DNA of 64,000 nt. It comes from an uncultured Roseateles sp. GTDB lineage: Bacteria; Pseudomonadota; Gammaproteobacteria; Burkholderiales; Burkholderiaceae_C. Below are positions 15,224-23,436 of this stretch, in pieces. A program made the translations under genes and the position numbers. The notes below the pieces were generated by a model that was given only the letters and a program-made list of their open reading frames with translations, had not been told where the DNA came from and did no database searches. The stretch spans positions 1,984,001 through 2,048,000 of the forward strand of contig NZ_OY729424.1 in the NCBI RefSeq assembly GCF_963422335.1. Direction: 5' to 3'. The first letter of the stretch is position 1. Each line of letters starts with the position of its first letter.

Positions 15224-16581
15224 GGCTTGGCCGCCACGACACCCATCACCGCATCCGGCAGGCCGGTGGCAATGCCGGGGAACACGCAGATCAGGACCAC
15301 CGCCAGCAGCATCAGCACGACGAAGGGCAGCACACCCCAGATGATGTCGGACAGCGGAATGTCCGGAGCGATGTTCTTGATGACGAAGATGTTCAGGCCC
15401 ACCGGCGGATGGATCAGGCCGGTCTCCATCACGATGGTCATCAGCACGCCGAACCAGATCAGGTCGAAGCCGGCGGCCTTCAGCGGCGGCAGGATGATGG
15501 GCGCCGTCATCAGGATGATGCTGACCGGCGGCAGGAAGAAGCCAAGCAGTATCACCATCAGCAGCACCGCGGCGAGCAGCACCCACTTCGACAACTGCAT
15601 GCCGACAATCCACTCGGCCGTCGACTGGCTGATGTGCAGAAAGCTCATCACGTACGAGAACAGCAGCGACATGCCGATGATGAGCATCAGCATGGTCGAC
15701 TCCTTCAGCGTCGAGGTGAGGATGGGGGCCACGTCCTTCGGGCGCCAGACGCCGTAGATGCCGGCAATCAGGCCCAGCGCCAGCAGCGCGCCCAGGCCCG
15801 CCGTCTCGCTGGGTGTCGCGAAGCCGCCGTACAGCGCCACCATTACACCCACCAGCAGCAGCACGAAAGGCACGACCCGCGGCAGCATCTCGAACTTCTC
15901 GCGGTTGGTGAAGGTCTCGTTGGCGAGCAGGGCCGAGGCGGTGCCCGAGCGCTGGTACTCGGCCTCGGCCAGCTTGTATTCCTTGCGGTAGCGGAAGGCT
16001 GCGTAGGCCGCGAACAGGCCGACCAGCAGCACCCCGGGGAAGATGCCGGCCAGGAACAGCCGGCCCAGCGATTGCTCCGCGGCGACCGCATAAAGAATCA
16101 TCGTGATTGACGGCGGCAGCAGGATGCCCAGGGTGCCGCCGGCGGCAATGATGCCGGCGGCAAAGCCCGGCGAATAGCCGCGCTTGCGCATCTCCGGGAT
16201 GCCGGCGCTGCCGATGGCCGAGCAGGTGGCCGGGCTGGAGCCGGCCATGGCGGCGAACAGCGCACAGGCGAACACATTGGCGATACCCAGGCCGCCGGGG
16301 ATGCGGCCCATCCACACATGCATGGCCGCATACAGGTCCTGGCCCGCGCGCGACTTGCCTATGGCCGCGCCCTTGAGGATGAAGAGCGGGATCGACAGCA
16401 GGGTGATGCTGGCCATCTCCTCGTAGACGTTCTGCGTCACCGTGTCCAGCGCCGAGGCGGGCATGAACAGATACATGAACAGCACGGCCACGCTGCCCAG
16501 CGCGAACGAGATCGGCGCGCCGGAGAACATGAAGACCAGCGTGACCAGGCCGAAGAACAAACCGATGGCGAGCATGCTCAT
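15220..16581 (-). CDS. dctM: TRAP transporter large permease subunit (DctM family), malonate uptake
   Basis: This large TRAP membrane subunit of 453 residues has about twelve hydrophobic segments. It starts MSMLAIGLFFGLVTLVFMFSG and carries the DctM signatures GSSPATCSAIGSAGIPEM, shown here as SSPATCSAIGSAGIPEM, TLGILLPPSITMILYA and GLIHPPVGLNIFVIKN. It uses the sodium gradient to move dicarboxylates delivered by the DctP receptor. Its ATG overlaps the dctQ stop by 4 bp and its stop overlaps the mdcA start by 4 bp. The direct fusion to mdc makes malonate the clear candidate substrate; MdcF/MadLM-type carriers are absent here. Confidence 0.92.
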   Translation of the reverse strand: MSMLAIGLFFGLVTLVFMFSGAPISFALGSVAVLFMYLFMPASALDTVTQNVYEEMASITLLSIPLFILKGAAIGKSRAGQDLYAAMHVWMGRIPGGLGIANVFACALFAAMAGSSPATCSAIGSAGIPEMRKRGYSPGFAAGIIAAGGTLGILLPPSITMILYAVAAEQSLGRLFLAGIFPGVLLVGLFAAYAAFRYRKEYKLAEAEYQRSGTASALLANETFTNREKFEMLPRVVPFVLLLVGVMVALYGGFATPSETAGLGALLALGLIAGIYGVWRPKDVAPILTSTLKESTMLMLIIGMSLLFSYVMSFLHISQSTAEWIVGMQLSKWVLLAAVLLMVILLGFFLPPVSIILMTAPIILPPLKAAGFDLIWFGVLMTIVMETGLIHPPVGLNIFVIKNIAPDIPLSDIIWGVLPFVVLMLLAVVLICVFPGIATGLPDAVMGVVAAKP

Positions 16582-17144
16582 GCTGTGACTCCCTTGCCGG
16601 TCAGGGCATTCAGCCGCGCCGTCAGTTGAACGAGGATCTGCAGGGCCAGCAGGCTCATGCCGGCGGCCATCAGCGCGTAGGGAATCCACAGCGGCGGCGC
16701 CCAGGAGGACGAGGTCGTCTGCCCCTCGACCCAGGCCTCGTGGAACAGCGACCAGGACTTCCACGCAAAGAAGGTGCAGAACAGCACACTGAGCAGGTCC
16801 ACCAGCATCAGCCGCAGCCGGTTCAGTGATTGCGGCAGCAGGCCGGCAATGGCTTCTATGCCCACGTGGCCGCGCATCGACTGCACAAAGGCCCCGCACA
16901 GAAAGGTGGCCCCTACGAGGCAGAACACGGCCGCCTCATCCTGCCAGTCGGTCGATGCCTTCATCAGGTAGCGCGACACGACGCTGGAGGTGAGCACGAC
17001 CGAGGCCACCAGCAGGGCCAGCATGCCCAGCACCACCATCGCCTGATTGACCCACAGCAGCGCGCGGGCGAGCGGCTTCAACCACGCGGGCGTGCAGGGA
17101 TCAATCGCCACGCGCGCCGGCCCGGTTTCAAAACCGTGGCTCAC
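16578..17144 (-). CDS. dctQ: TRAP transporter small permease subunit (DctQ family)
   Basis: This protein of 188 residues has four predicted membrane helices. The start is read as GTG at 17144, overlapping the dctP stop as GTGA; an ATG further upstream (17210) would lie 70 bp inside dctP. Conserved DctQ features are VVSRYLMKASTDWQDEAAVF (positions in the second helix and the W-x-D/E-E motif) and RGHVGIEAI in the loop before the third helix. It joins DctM to form the membrane complex. Coupled stops and starts on both sides suggest stoichiometric production. Confidence 0.88.
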   Translation of the reverse strand: MSHGFETGPARVAIDPCTPAWLKPLARALLWVNQAMVVLGMLALLVASVVLTSSVVSRYLMKASTDWQDEAAVFCLVGATFLCGAFVQSMRGHVGIEAIAGLLPQSLNRLRLMLVDLLSVLFCTFFAWKSWSLFHEAWVEGQTTSSSWAPPLWIPYALMAAGMSLLALQILVQLTARLNALTGKGVTA

Positions 17145-18163
17145 AACAGCACCTGAGCTGCCTTGAGCAGCGCCGCGCAGGTTTCGTTCTTCTCGCCAAA
17201 GTCCTTCCATGCCGTGTCACGGGCAATGGCCTGCCATTTCTTCAAGGTGGGCTCGTCCATGTCGTAGACCTTGGCGCCGGCCTTGGCATAGATTTCCGCG
17301 GCCAGCTTGTCGTCGGCCTTGGCGGCATCGCGGGCGAACACTTCCAACTCGGCGCCCACCGCCATCACCACGTCCTGCTGCGCCTTGGGCAGCTTGCTGA
17401 ACACCTCCTTGGAGATCATCAGCGGCTCGAACATGAACCAGTAGGTCTTGTTGCGGCCCGAGGTCAGGTGCTTGGCGATCTCTTCCAGCTTGAAGGAGAT
17501 GAAGCTGGTGCTGGAGGTCATGGCCGCATCCATCGCCCCGGTCTGCATGGCGGCATAGATCTCGTTCGACGGCAGGGTGATGACCGAGGCGCCCGCCTGC
17601 TTGAGCATCATGTCCATCTCACGGCTGCCGCCGCGCACCTTCAGGCCCTTGGCGTCGTCCGGTGTCACCAGCGGCCGGGCGCGGCTGGCCACACCACCGG
17701 CCTGCCAAACCCAGCTGACGATCAGCACGCCCTTGGCGTCCAGCACCTTGGCGAGCTGCTTGCCGACTTCGGCGGTCTTCCAGGCGGCGCCCTGCTCATA
17801 GCTGGGCACCAGCGCCGGCATCAGGCCGATATTGGTCTCGGCCACCTCGCCGCCGGCATAGGACAGGGGCACCAGGCTCATGTCCAGGGCGCCCTTGCGC
17901 ATCGAGGAGAACTGGGCATTGGTCTTCATCAGCGATGAGCCGGGATAGACCGAGGCCTTGAGCGCACCGCTGGTGCGTTTCTCGACCTCAGCGGCGAACT
18001 TGCGGCACAGGCGGTCGCGGAAGTCGCCCTCCGTCAGCGAGCCGCTGGGGAATTGATGGGAAATCTTCAGCCCACCCGACTGCTGCGCGAATGCAGGCAG
18101 GCCCGCCAGTCCGGCGGTGGCGAGCCCGAGGCTCTGGACGAAAAGGCGGCGGTCGAGATGCAT
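17141..18163 (-). CDS. dctP: TRAP transporter substrate-binding protein (DctP family), probably malonate
   Basis: This periplasmic receptor has 340 residues from the ATG at 18163, which has AGGAGA 6-7 bp upstream; an ATG at 18247 in the same frame lacks this. The leader begins MHLDRRLFVQSLGLA with a twin-arginine-like pair and ends after AFA, suggesting export by Tat or Sec. The mature protein has the DctP fold with the substrate arginine region in SRARPLVTPDDAKGLKVRGG and the later segment ITLPSNEIYAAMQTGAMDAA. It is the first gene of the ten-gene dctPQM-mdc operon. Substrate by context: malonate. Confidence 0.9.
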   Translation of the reverse strand: MHLDRRLFVQSLGLATAGLAGLPAFAQQSGGLKISHQFPSGSLTEGDFRDRLCRKFAAEVEKRTSGALKASVYPGSSLMKTNAQFSSMRKGALDMSLVPLSYAGGEVAETNIGLMPALVPSYEQGAAWKTAEVGKQLAKVLDAKGVLIVSWVWQAGGVASRARPLVTPDDAKGLKVRGGSREMDMMLKQAGASVITLPSNEIYAAMQTGAMDAAMTSSTSFISFKLEEIAKHLTSGRNKTYWFMFEPLMISKEVFSKLPKAQQDVVMAVGAELEVFARDAAKADDKLAAEIYAKAGAKVYDMDEPTLKKWQAIARDTAWKDFGEKNETCAALLKAAQVLL

Positions 18164-18337
18164 GGATTTGTCTCCTGAATGCAGTGGGTGAGGCCTGGGA
18201 GTGCTATTTCGACACTTTCTTCTCGATTGAATGCAATGTAGTGCCATCTTGTATAATTAGAAAGATAAATTGTGCTAGGAATACTACCTATATGCACATC
18301 TGGAAGAGGTGGGCCAATACATCGCTACACTCAATCG
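18164..18337. promoter_or_regulatory. Divergent promoter region, mdc operon / GntR regulator
   Basis: This 174-bp, AT-richer stretch separates dctP (minus) and the GntR-type regulator (plus). TATAAT at 18252-18257 is a perfect -10 for the regulator, with TTGAAT at 18227-18232 as a weak -35 at a long 19-bp spacing. Nearby AT-rich sequence (18250-18300) is the likely binding area for the regulator, since FCD-type GntR proteins usually sit in the shared divergent region. No single clear operator palindrome could be fixed by eye. Confidence 0.55.
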
Positions 18338-19036
18338 ATGAACCGACTTTCTGAAACCCTGCGTGAATCGATTGAGGAAGAGGTGGCCACCGGCAAGCTG
18401 GCGCCTGGCACCCATCTGGACGAGATCGAGTTGGCACGGCGGTTCGGTGTCTCGAGAACACCTATCCGTGAGGCGCTGAGCCTGCTGGCGGGCGAGGGGG
18501 TGGTCGAGATCCGCCCGCGACGCGGTGCGGTGGTGGCGCAGATCACGCCCCAGCGACTGGTGGAGATGTTCGAGGTGATGGCGGAGCTGGAGGCGATGTG
18601 CGCGCGTCTGGCTGCGCGCCGCATCGGCGCCGCCGAGCTGGCCTTGCTAGAGGCGGCGCATGAGGGTTGCCGCAGCGCCGCTGCGACACAGGACTCGGAC
18701 GCCTACTTCTACGCCAACGAGCATTTCCACCATGCCATCTACACCGCCAGCCACAACAACTTCCTGAGCGATCAGGCGCACGCGCTGCAGCGCCGCTTGC
18801 GCCCCTATCGGCGGCTGCAGTTGCGCGTGCGCAATCGCCTGGGCAAGTCGTTCGAGGAGCATCAGGCGGTGCTCGATGCCCTGCGCGACGGTGATGGCGA
18901 CCGCGCCGTTGCCGCCATTCGCAGCCACGTCATGGTGCAGGGCGAGCGCTTCAACGACCTGCTGGCCGGCCTGTCGCAGCTGGAGATGCAGGCGCAGCGG
19001 GCAGCGCCTTCCTTGGCCGACGCGCCGGGCGCTTAA
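18338..19036 (+). CDS. GntR-family regulator (FCD domain), likely malonate operon regulator
   Basis: This protein of 232 residues starts at ATG 18338 (MNRLSETLRESI). The N-terminal winged helix (about residues 5-70) includes ELARRFGVSRTPIREALSLL and EIRPRRGAVVAQI; the C-terminal FCD domain has the E-x-x-x-C/A-x-x-A pattern (EVMAELEAMCARLAARR) and metal-type residues D and H around YANEHFHHAIYTASHN. FCD-GntR proteins commonly sense carboxylates. It is divergent from dctP, as MatR/MdcY-like regulators of malonate genes often are, so it probably represses the operon until malonate appears. Its stop codon overlaps that of the convergent dgcN by 4 bp (19033-19036). Confidence 0.88.
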   Translation: MNRLSETLRESIEEEVATGKLAPGTHLDEIELARRFGVSRTPIREALSLLAGEGVVEIRPRRGAVVAQITPQRLVEMFEVMAELEAMCARLAARRIGAAELALLEAAHEGCRSAAATQDSDAYFYANEHFHHAIYTASHNNFLSDQAHALQRRLRPYRRLQLRVRNRLGKSFEEHQAVLDALRDGDGDRAVAAIRSHVMVQGERFNDLLAGLSQLEMQAQRAAPSLADAPGA

Positions 19037-20058
19037 GCCGTGGGCGCGGGCCGGTGCTGCGCCAGTGCTGCGGCAATCCTGGCCACGCCACCGCGCATCG
19101 GATCGACCACGGGCAGCTTCAGTTCGGCTTCCAGGCGGGCCCGGTAGTCGGCCCAGGCGGCGTCCGACAGCGAAGACGAGTTGATGCTGATGCCCACGCA
19201 GCGGATCCCGCGGTTGGTCAGCCGGCCCGCCTGCAGATAAGCCGCGATGGCCTCGTCCAGCGCGGGGATGGGCGTATCGGGGCAGGTCGCGATATGGCTG
19301 CGCGCCGGGTCGTGGCAGAGCACGATGGCGTCGGGCTGCGAGCCATGCAGCAGGCCCAGGGTGACGCCGGCATAGGCGGGATGGAACAACGAACCCTGGC
19401 CTTCGACGATGTCCCAGTGGTCGGCCGCGTTGTCGGGCGACAGCTGCTCGGCCACGCCGGCGATGAAGTCGGCCACCACGGCGTCCAGGGCAACGCCTGA
19501 CCCCGCGATCATCACGCCGGTCTGGCCCGTGGCACGGAAGCTCGCGGCCACGCCCAGCGCCTGCAGCTCGCGGGTCAGCGCCAGCGCGGTGTACTTCTTG
19601 CCCAGCGCGCAGTCGGTGCCCACGGTCAGCAGGCGCTGGCCGCTGCGCTTTTTGCCGGTGCCGGTGACGCGGGGCCAGTCGCTGTGGCGCACGTCGTGCA
19701 GCTTCACGCCGCGGGCCTGTGCTGCGGCCACCAGCGCCGGGATGTCGCTGAGCTTCGAATGCAGGCCGCTGACGATGTCCAGGCCGGCCTCGACAGCTTG
19801 CAGCAGCACGGCGATCCAGGCCTCGGGCAGGTGGCCACCGGCCGGCGCGACGCCGATCAGCAGCGAGCCCGCACCGCACTCGGCGGCCTGGCGGATGCTC
19901 AGCGCGGGCTGGCCGGTGGAGGCCTGGGCGCCGGGCAGGGCCAGCTCGCCGATGACGTCGTCGGGGCACCAGTCGGCCACGCCGAGTGCGGTCTTGGCCT
20001 CCCAGCGGGTCTGGACATCGCCGAGGAAGAGGAGATAGGGTTTGCGCAGAGAGATCAT
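19033..20058 (-). CDS. dgcN: DUF1611 protein, D-glutamate N-acetyltransferase DgcN-like
   Basis: This 341-residue DUF1611-family protein has an N-terminal Rossmann-like part and a P-loop-like stretch TVGTDCALGKKYTAL (about residues 146-160). Later conserved pieces are GQTGVMIAGSGVALDAVV, IVEGQGSLFHPAYAGVTLGLLHG in two halves, and GISINSSSL. In the described D-glutamate pathway of marine Proteobacteria, DgcN acetylates D-Glu to N-acetyl-D-Glu and acts with DgcA. Here it follows dgcA by 28 bp on the same strand, which matches that pair. The start at 20058 gives a family-length protein; upstream ATG 20106 would overlap dgcA. It is the last gene of a six-gene run from the TonB receptor. Confidence 0.85.
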   Translation of the reverse strand: MISLRKPYLLFLGDVQTRWEAKTALGVADWCPDDVIGELALPGAQASTGQPALSIRQAAECGAGSLLIGVAPAGGHLPEAWIAVLLQAVEAGLDIVSGLHSKLSDIPALVAAAQARGVKLHDVRHSDWPRVTGTGKKRSGQRLLTVGTDCALGKKYTALALTRELQALGVAASFRATGQTGVMIAGSGVALDAVVADFIAGVAEQLSPDNAADHWDIVEGQGSLFHPAYAGVTLGLLHGSQPDAIVLCHDPARSHIATCPDTPIPALDEAIAAYLQAGRLTNRGIRCVGISINSSSLSDAAWADYRARLEAELKLPVVDPMRGGVARIAAALAQHRPAPTA

Positions 20059-20086
20059 GATTTCCAGAAGAAGAGGTTTGAAGTTC

Positions 20087-21064
20087 TTAGCCCCAAAGAT
20101 CGGCATGTGGCGGATCTGCCCGCCCGTCGGCGTAGCGAAGACCCTCGAGCCGGTCGCGCCTTTGCAGCAGCGGGCCGTCGATGTCGACCAGGTCGGCCAC
20201 GCAGCCCAGCACGAAGGCGGGGGCCATGGCCAGCGAGCTGCCGCCCATGCAGCCGACCATCACCCCCATGCCGCGCTCGCGGGCGGCTGAGGCCAGGGCC
20301 AGGCCGTGGGTGAGGCCGCCGGCCTTGTCGAGCTTGATATTGACCATCTGGTAGCGCGCTGCGGCCTGCGCCAGCTCGCCCAGGTGCAGGCAGGACTCGT
20401 CGGCGCACAGCGGTACCGGTGAGCGCAGGCCCTGCAGCCCGGCATCGGCCCCGCGGGGCAGCGGCTGCTCGATCATCTCCACGCCCAGGTCGGCCATGGC
20501 GGGTGCCACATCGGTCAGCTGGGCCAAGGTCCAGCCCTGGTTGGCATCGACGACCAGGCGGGCATCCGGCCGCGCCGCGCGGATCGCACGCATGCGCTCC
20601 AGCGGACGATCGCCATCGAGCTTGACCTTCAGCAGCGGATGGGCCTGGGCTGCTGCTGCCTTGTCGCCCATCGCGGCCGGCGAGGCTTCGATGCCTATCG
20701 TGAACACGGTGCTCAGCGGCCTCGGTGCGATGCCGGTCAAGGCCCAGATGCTGGACTTGAGGCATTTGGCCTCCAGATCCCACAGCGCGCAGTCCAGCGC
20801 ATTGCGCGCACCGCCCGGCGGCAGCAGGGCCTGCAGGTCCTGGCGGGTGAGGCCCTGCTCGAGCACGGCCGCCTGGGCTTCGATCTGCGCCAGCAGGTCC
20901 TGGGCCGTCTCCTGCAGGTAATAGACGCCCAGCGCCTCGCCCCGGCCGACCCAGCCTTCATCGGCCAACTCGACGACCACCGACTCGAAGGCCTCGAACG
21001 TGGTGCCGGTGATGCGAAAGGGCGAGCGCGTCGCCCAGCGCTCGGTGTGCAGGCTGAGCTTCAT
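20087..21064 (-). CDS. dgcA: Enolase-superfamily epimerase, N-acetyl-D-Glu racemase DgcA-like
   Basis: This 325-residue enolase-superfamily protein belongs to the dipeptide-epimerase/MR-type subgroup. The catalytic set is visible: the K-x-K pair LKVKLDGD (Lys146, Lys148), metal ligands Asp173 (VVDANQGW), Glu199 (MIEQPLP) and Asp222 (CADES), and the opposite-face lysine in NIKLDKAGG (Lys244 or Lys247). Dipeptide epimerases act on L-Ala-D/L-Glu. With a DUF1611 partner immediately downstream the better match is DgcA, which racemises N-acetyl-D-Glu to N-acetyl-L-Glu. ATG overlaps the upstream mlrC-like stop by 4 bp (ATGA). An L-Ala-D-Glu epimerase role remains possible. Confidence 0.86.
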   Translation of the reverse strand: MKLSLHTERWATRSPFRITGTTFEAFESVVVELADEGWVGRGEALGVYYLQETAQDLLAQIEAQAAVLEQGLTRQDLQALLPPGGARNALDCALWDLEAKCLKSSIWALTGIAPRPLSTVFTIGIEASPAAMGDKAAAAQAHPLLKVKLDGDRPLERMRAIRAARPDARLVVDANQGWTLAQLTDVAPAMADLGVEMIEQPLPRGADAGLQGLRSPVPLCADESCLHLGELAQAAARYQMVNIKLDKAGGLTHGLALASAARERGMGVMVGCMGGSSLAMAPAFVLGCVADLVDIDGPLLQRRDRLEGLRYADGRADPPHADLWG

Positions 21065-23436
21065 GGCGTACCCAGCTGGGCCATGATGCCGTCGATCTCT
21101 TCGACCACGCGAGCGACAAAGGGCGGCAGCACGGCAATGCCCATGTGGGTGGCGCCCTCCAGCATCATCACGCGGCCGCGCGAGGACAGTGCGGCATGGG
21201 CCTGCTGGTAGTCCGGCCAGCGCTTCTGGATCTCGGCGATGGCGGCCGGCACGCCGGGCACTTCGGTTTGCGGCGCCCACAGCACCGCCAGCGGGCGCGC
21301 GCCCAGATCGCCGGAGGCCGCGGCCTGGCGAGCGATCTCGGCCTTGCCACGCATTTCCAGCGCCATCGCATCAATCGCCTCGGGCCGGTACTGGGCCTTC
21401 AGTTGCGCGATCACCTCGGGCATGTCGGCAAACACCGCCTCCACCATGGCCAGCTCCGGCGGCGGCGGGCCGCCAGCGAGAACCTTGGCCCGCTTCTCGC
21501 GCTCGGCGGCGAACTGCTCATCCATCAACCCGTCCATCATCGCGAACTGGTCCGGGTGGCTGGCGTCCAGCATCATCAGGCCGACCACCTGCTCGGGGTA
21601 GGCCTCGGCATAGACCCGGGCCAGCGGCCCGCCCAGCGAATGACCGATCAGCACGATGGGTCCGGTGACGCCGGCCGCGGCCAGCAGCGCATGCAGGCGA
21701 TGCGCATTGCGCAGCGCGTCCAGCGGCTGGCTGTCGGCCTCGCTCCAGCCCAGGCCCGGGCGGTCATAGCTGCAGACCGGGTACTTGGCCGCCAGCGCTT
21801 TCTGCAGACGTGAGTACACCGCCGCGGACGTGCCGGCGCCGCTTTCGATCACCACGGTCGGCGGGCCCTTGCGCGTGGGCGCGGGGCCGCTGCGGTGCAG
21901 GTGCAGCTTCAGGCCGTCGATCACATACAGCTGGCCAGGTACGGAGGCTTGCGCGTTCGCGGGCTTGTTGAAGCCGTGCGGATCGGCCACCCGTGGCCAG
22001 TAGTCCAGGTCGCGCACGACGTAGGGCAGGCGGCCGAAGTTCATGTCCTTGGCGCCGGGCGTGGTGACGTAGAGCACCTCCTTGGCGATCGGTGCGAACT
22101 GGGCGTGGAAGTGCTGGGTGGACTTCAGCACCATCAGCTTCTTGCCCGCCAGGTCTATGCCCAGATCGGTGAACGCCTTCGGCGAAAACACCTGGCCGCG
22201 GATGCTGACCAGCACCAGGTCCATGCCATTGGCCGCCTGCACCCACACGGTTCTCCCCAGCGGGGTGCGTTCCTCGCCGCCGCCCATGCCGATCTGCACG
22301 TGGTCGTCGATGATCGCCCTCACCACCACCGGCAGATCGACCGGATTGCCCGAGGCCGGGCCGCACTTGCCGCCCACCCGCAAGGCCACCTTCGCGCCCA
22401 CGCCGGCATCGGCGCAGATGCGCACCGCGCCCAGGTCCCAGAAGAAGCCGAAGACGGTGTCGGCAATGCCTCGGTCCAGCACCTCGCGCAGCAGGAAGGT
22501 GCTGTCGCTCATCGCGCCGCCGCCGGGGTTGTCGGCGATGTCGGCCATCACCACCGGGCCGCCCTGCACCGCCATCGCAGCCTTCATGGCCTCGTCGGCC
22601 GACATCGTCGGGATCACGGTCTGCTCACGCAGGTCCCAGAATTCGCGGCCCAGTTCAGCGGCCACCGAGGCGGCCAGGGCCGGGTCGTTGTCGGTCACGA
22701 CCCAGAGCTTGCAGCCCGACTCGGGCACGTCGGCCCAGGGGAAGCCGTGGCCCAGCGACACCGACAGCACGCCCGGGCGCTGCTCGACCTCCTGCATGCG
22801 CTTGACGAAGCTGATCATCGGTTCGCGCGTGGTGAACCACAGGCCCACCATCTTGCAGTCGAACACCGCCGTGGTCGGCCGCACCTTGCCCGAGGCGGTG
22901 TCCAGCACGATGCGTATCAGCTCCTTCATGCGCTGCACGGCATCGACGTGCGGGTACTCCTTGAAGCAGATGATGGCGTCGGCGTTGCGTCGCATGCGCT
23001 CGGTGAAGTGGCAGTGCAGGTCCAGCTCGACGCCTATGGGCACGTCGGGGCCGACGATGGCGCGCACGCGCTCCAGCACATCGCCCTCGCAGTCGTCATA
23101 ACCTTCGGCCACCATGGCGCCGTGCAGCACCAGGATGACGGCGCCCACGGGGCCGGCGGCTCTGAGGTCTTCCAGGATGTCGTCGCGCAGGCTTTCATAG
23201 ACCTCGCGTACGGTGCGGCCCAGCGGCTGGGCGAAGGCGGTGACGCTCTCGACCAGCTCGTGGCCCTCGGCAGCCAGCATCTTCTCGAGCTCGTGCATAT
23301 AGATGCCGAAGCCCTTGGTCGCGCGCTTGCTGGCGTCGCCCCGGTAGATGACATGCTCTTGGAAGCTGCCCCAGCCGGTGGGCGCGGGCGCAAAGGTATT
23401 GGTTTCGGTGGCAAACAGGCAGGAAAAGATCTTCAT
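21061..23436 (-). CDS. MlrC-like M81 metallopeptidase fused to alpha/beta hydrolase
   Basis: This 791-residue protein has two enzymes in one chain. Residues 1 to about 496 are MlrC/M81-like (DUF1485): FATETNTFAP at the start, Asp139-x-His141 (ELDLHCH) and His163 (EYPHVD) with the 2- and 22-residue spacing of the MlrC metal site, and the C-terminal MlrC domain ending near WPRVADPHGF. Residues about 497-791 form an alpha/beta hydrolase with nucleophile Ser600 (GHSLGG) and His764 (GATHMG). No stop, frameshift or signal peptide separates them, so it is a real cytoplasmic fusion. MlrC opens the Adda-isoGlu bond in microcystin breakdown; homologues occur outside that pathway. GAGGAGA precedes ATG by 7 bp; both ends overlap neighbours by 4 bp. 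Confidence 0.87.
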   Translation of the reverse strand: MKIFSCLFATETNTFAPAPTGWGSFQEHVIYRGDASKRATKGFGIYMHELEKMLAAEGHELVESVTAFAQPLGRTVREVYESLRDDILEDLRAAGPVGAVILVLHGAMVAEGYDDCEGDVLERVRAIVGPDVPIGVELDLHCHFTERMRRNADAIICFKEYPHVDAVQRMKELIRIVLDTASGKVRPTTAVFDCKMVGLWFTTREPMISFVKRMQEVEQRPGVLSVSLGHGFPWADVPESGCKLWVVTDNDPALAASVAAELGREFWDLREQTVIPTMSADEAMKAAMAVQGGPVVMADIADNPGGGAMSDSTFLLREVLDRGIADTVFGFFWDLGAVRICADAGVGAKVALRVGGKCGPASGNPVDLPVVVRAIIDDHVQIGMGGGEERTPLGRTVWVQAANGMDLVLVSIRGQVFSPKAFTDLGIDLAGKKLMVLKSTQHFHAQFAPIAKEVLYVTTPGAKDMNFGRLPYVVRDLDYWPRVADPHGFNKPANAQASVPGQLYVIDGLKLHLHRSGPAPTRKGPPTVVIESGAGTSAAVYSRLQKALAAKYPVCSYDRPGLGWSEADSQPLDALRNAHRLHALLAAAGVTGPIVLIGHSLGGPLARVYAEAYPEQVVGLMMLDASHPDQFAMMDGLMDEQFAAEREKRAKVLAGGPPPPELAMVEAVFADMPEVIAQLKAQYRPEAIDAMALEMRGKAEIARQAAASGDLGARPLAVLWAPQTEVPGVPAAIAEIQKRWPDYQQAHAALSSRGRVMMLEGATHMGIAVLPPFVARVVEEIDGIMAQLGTP

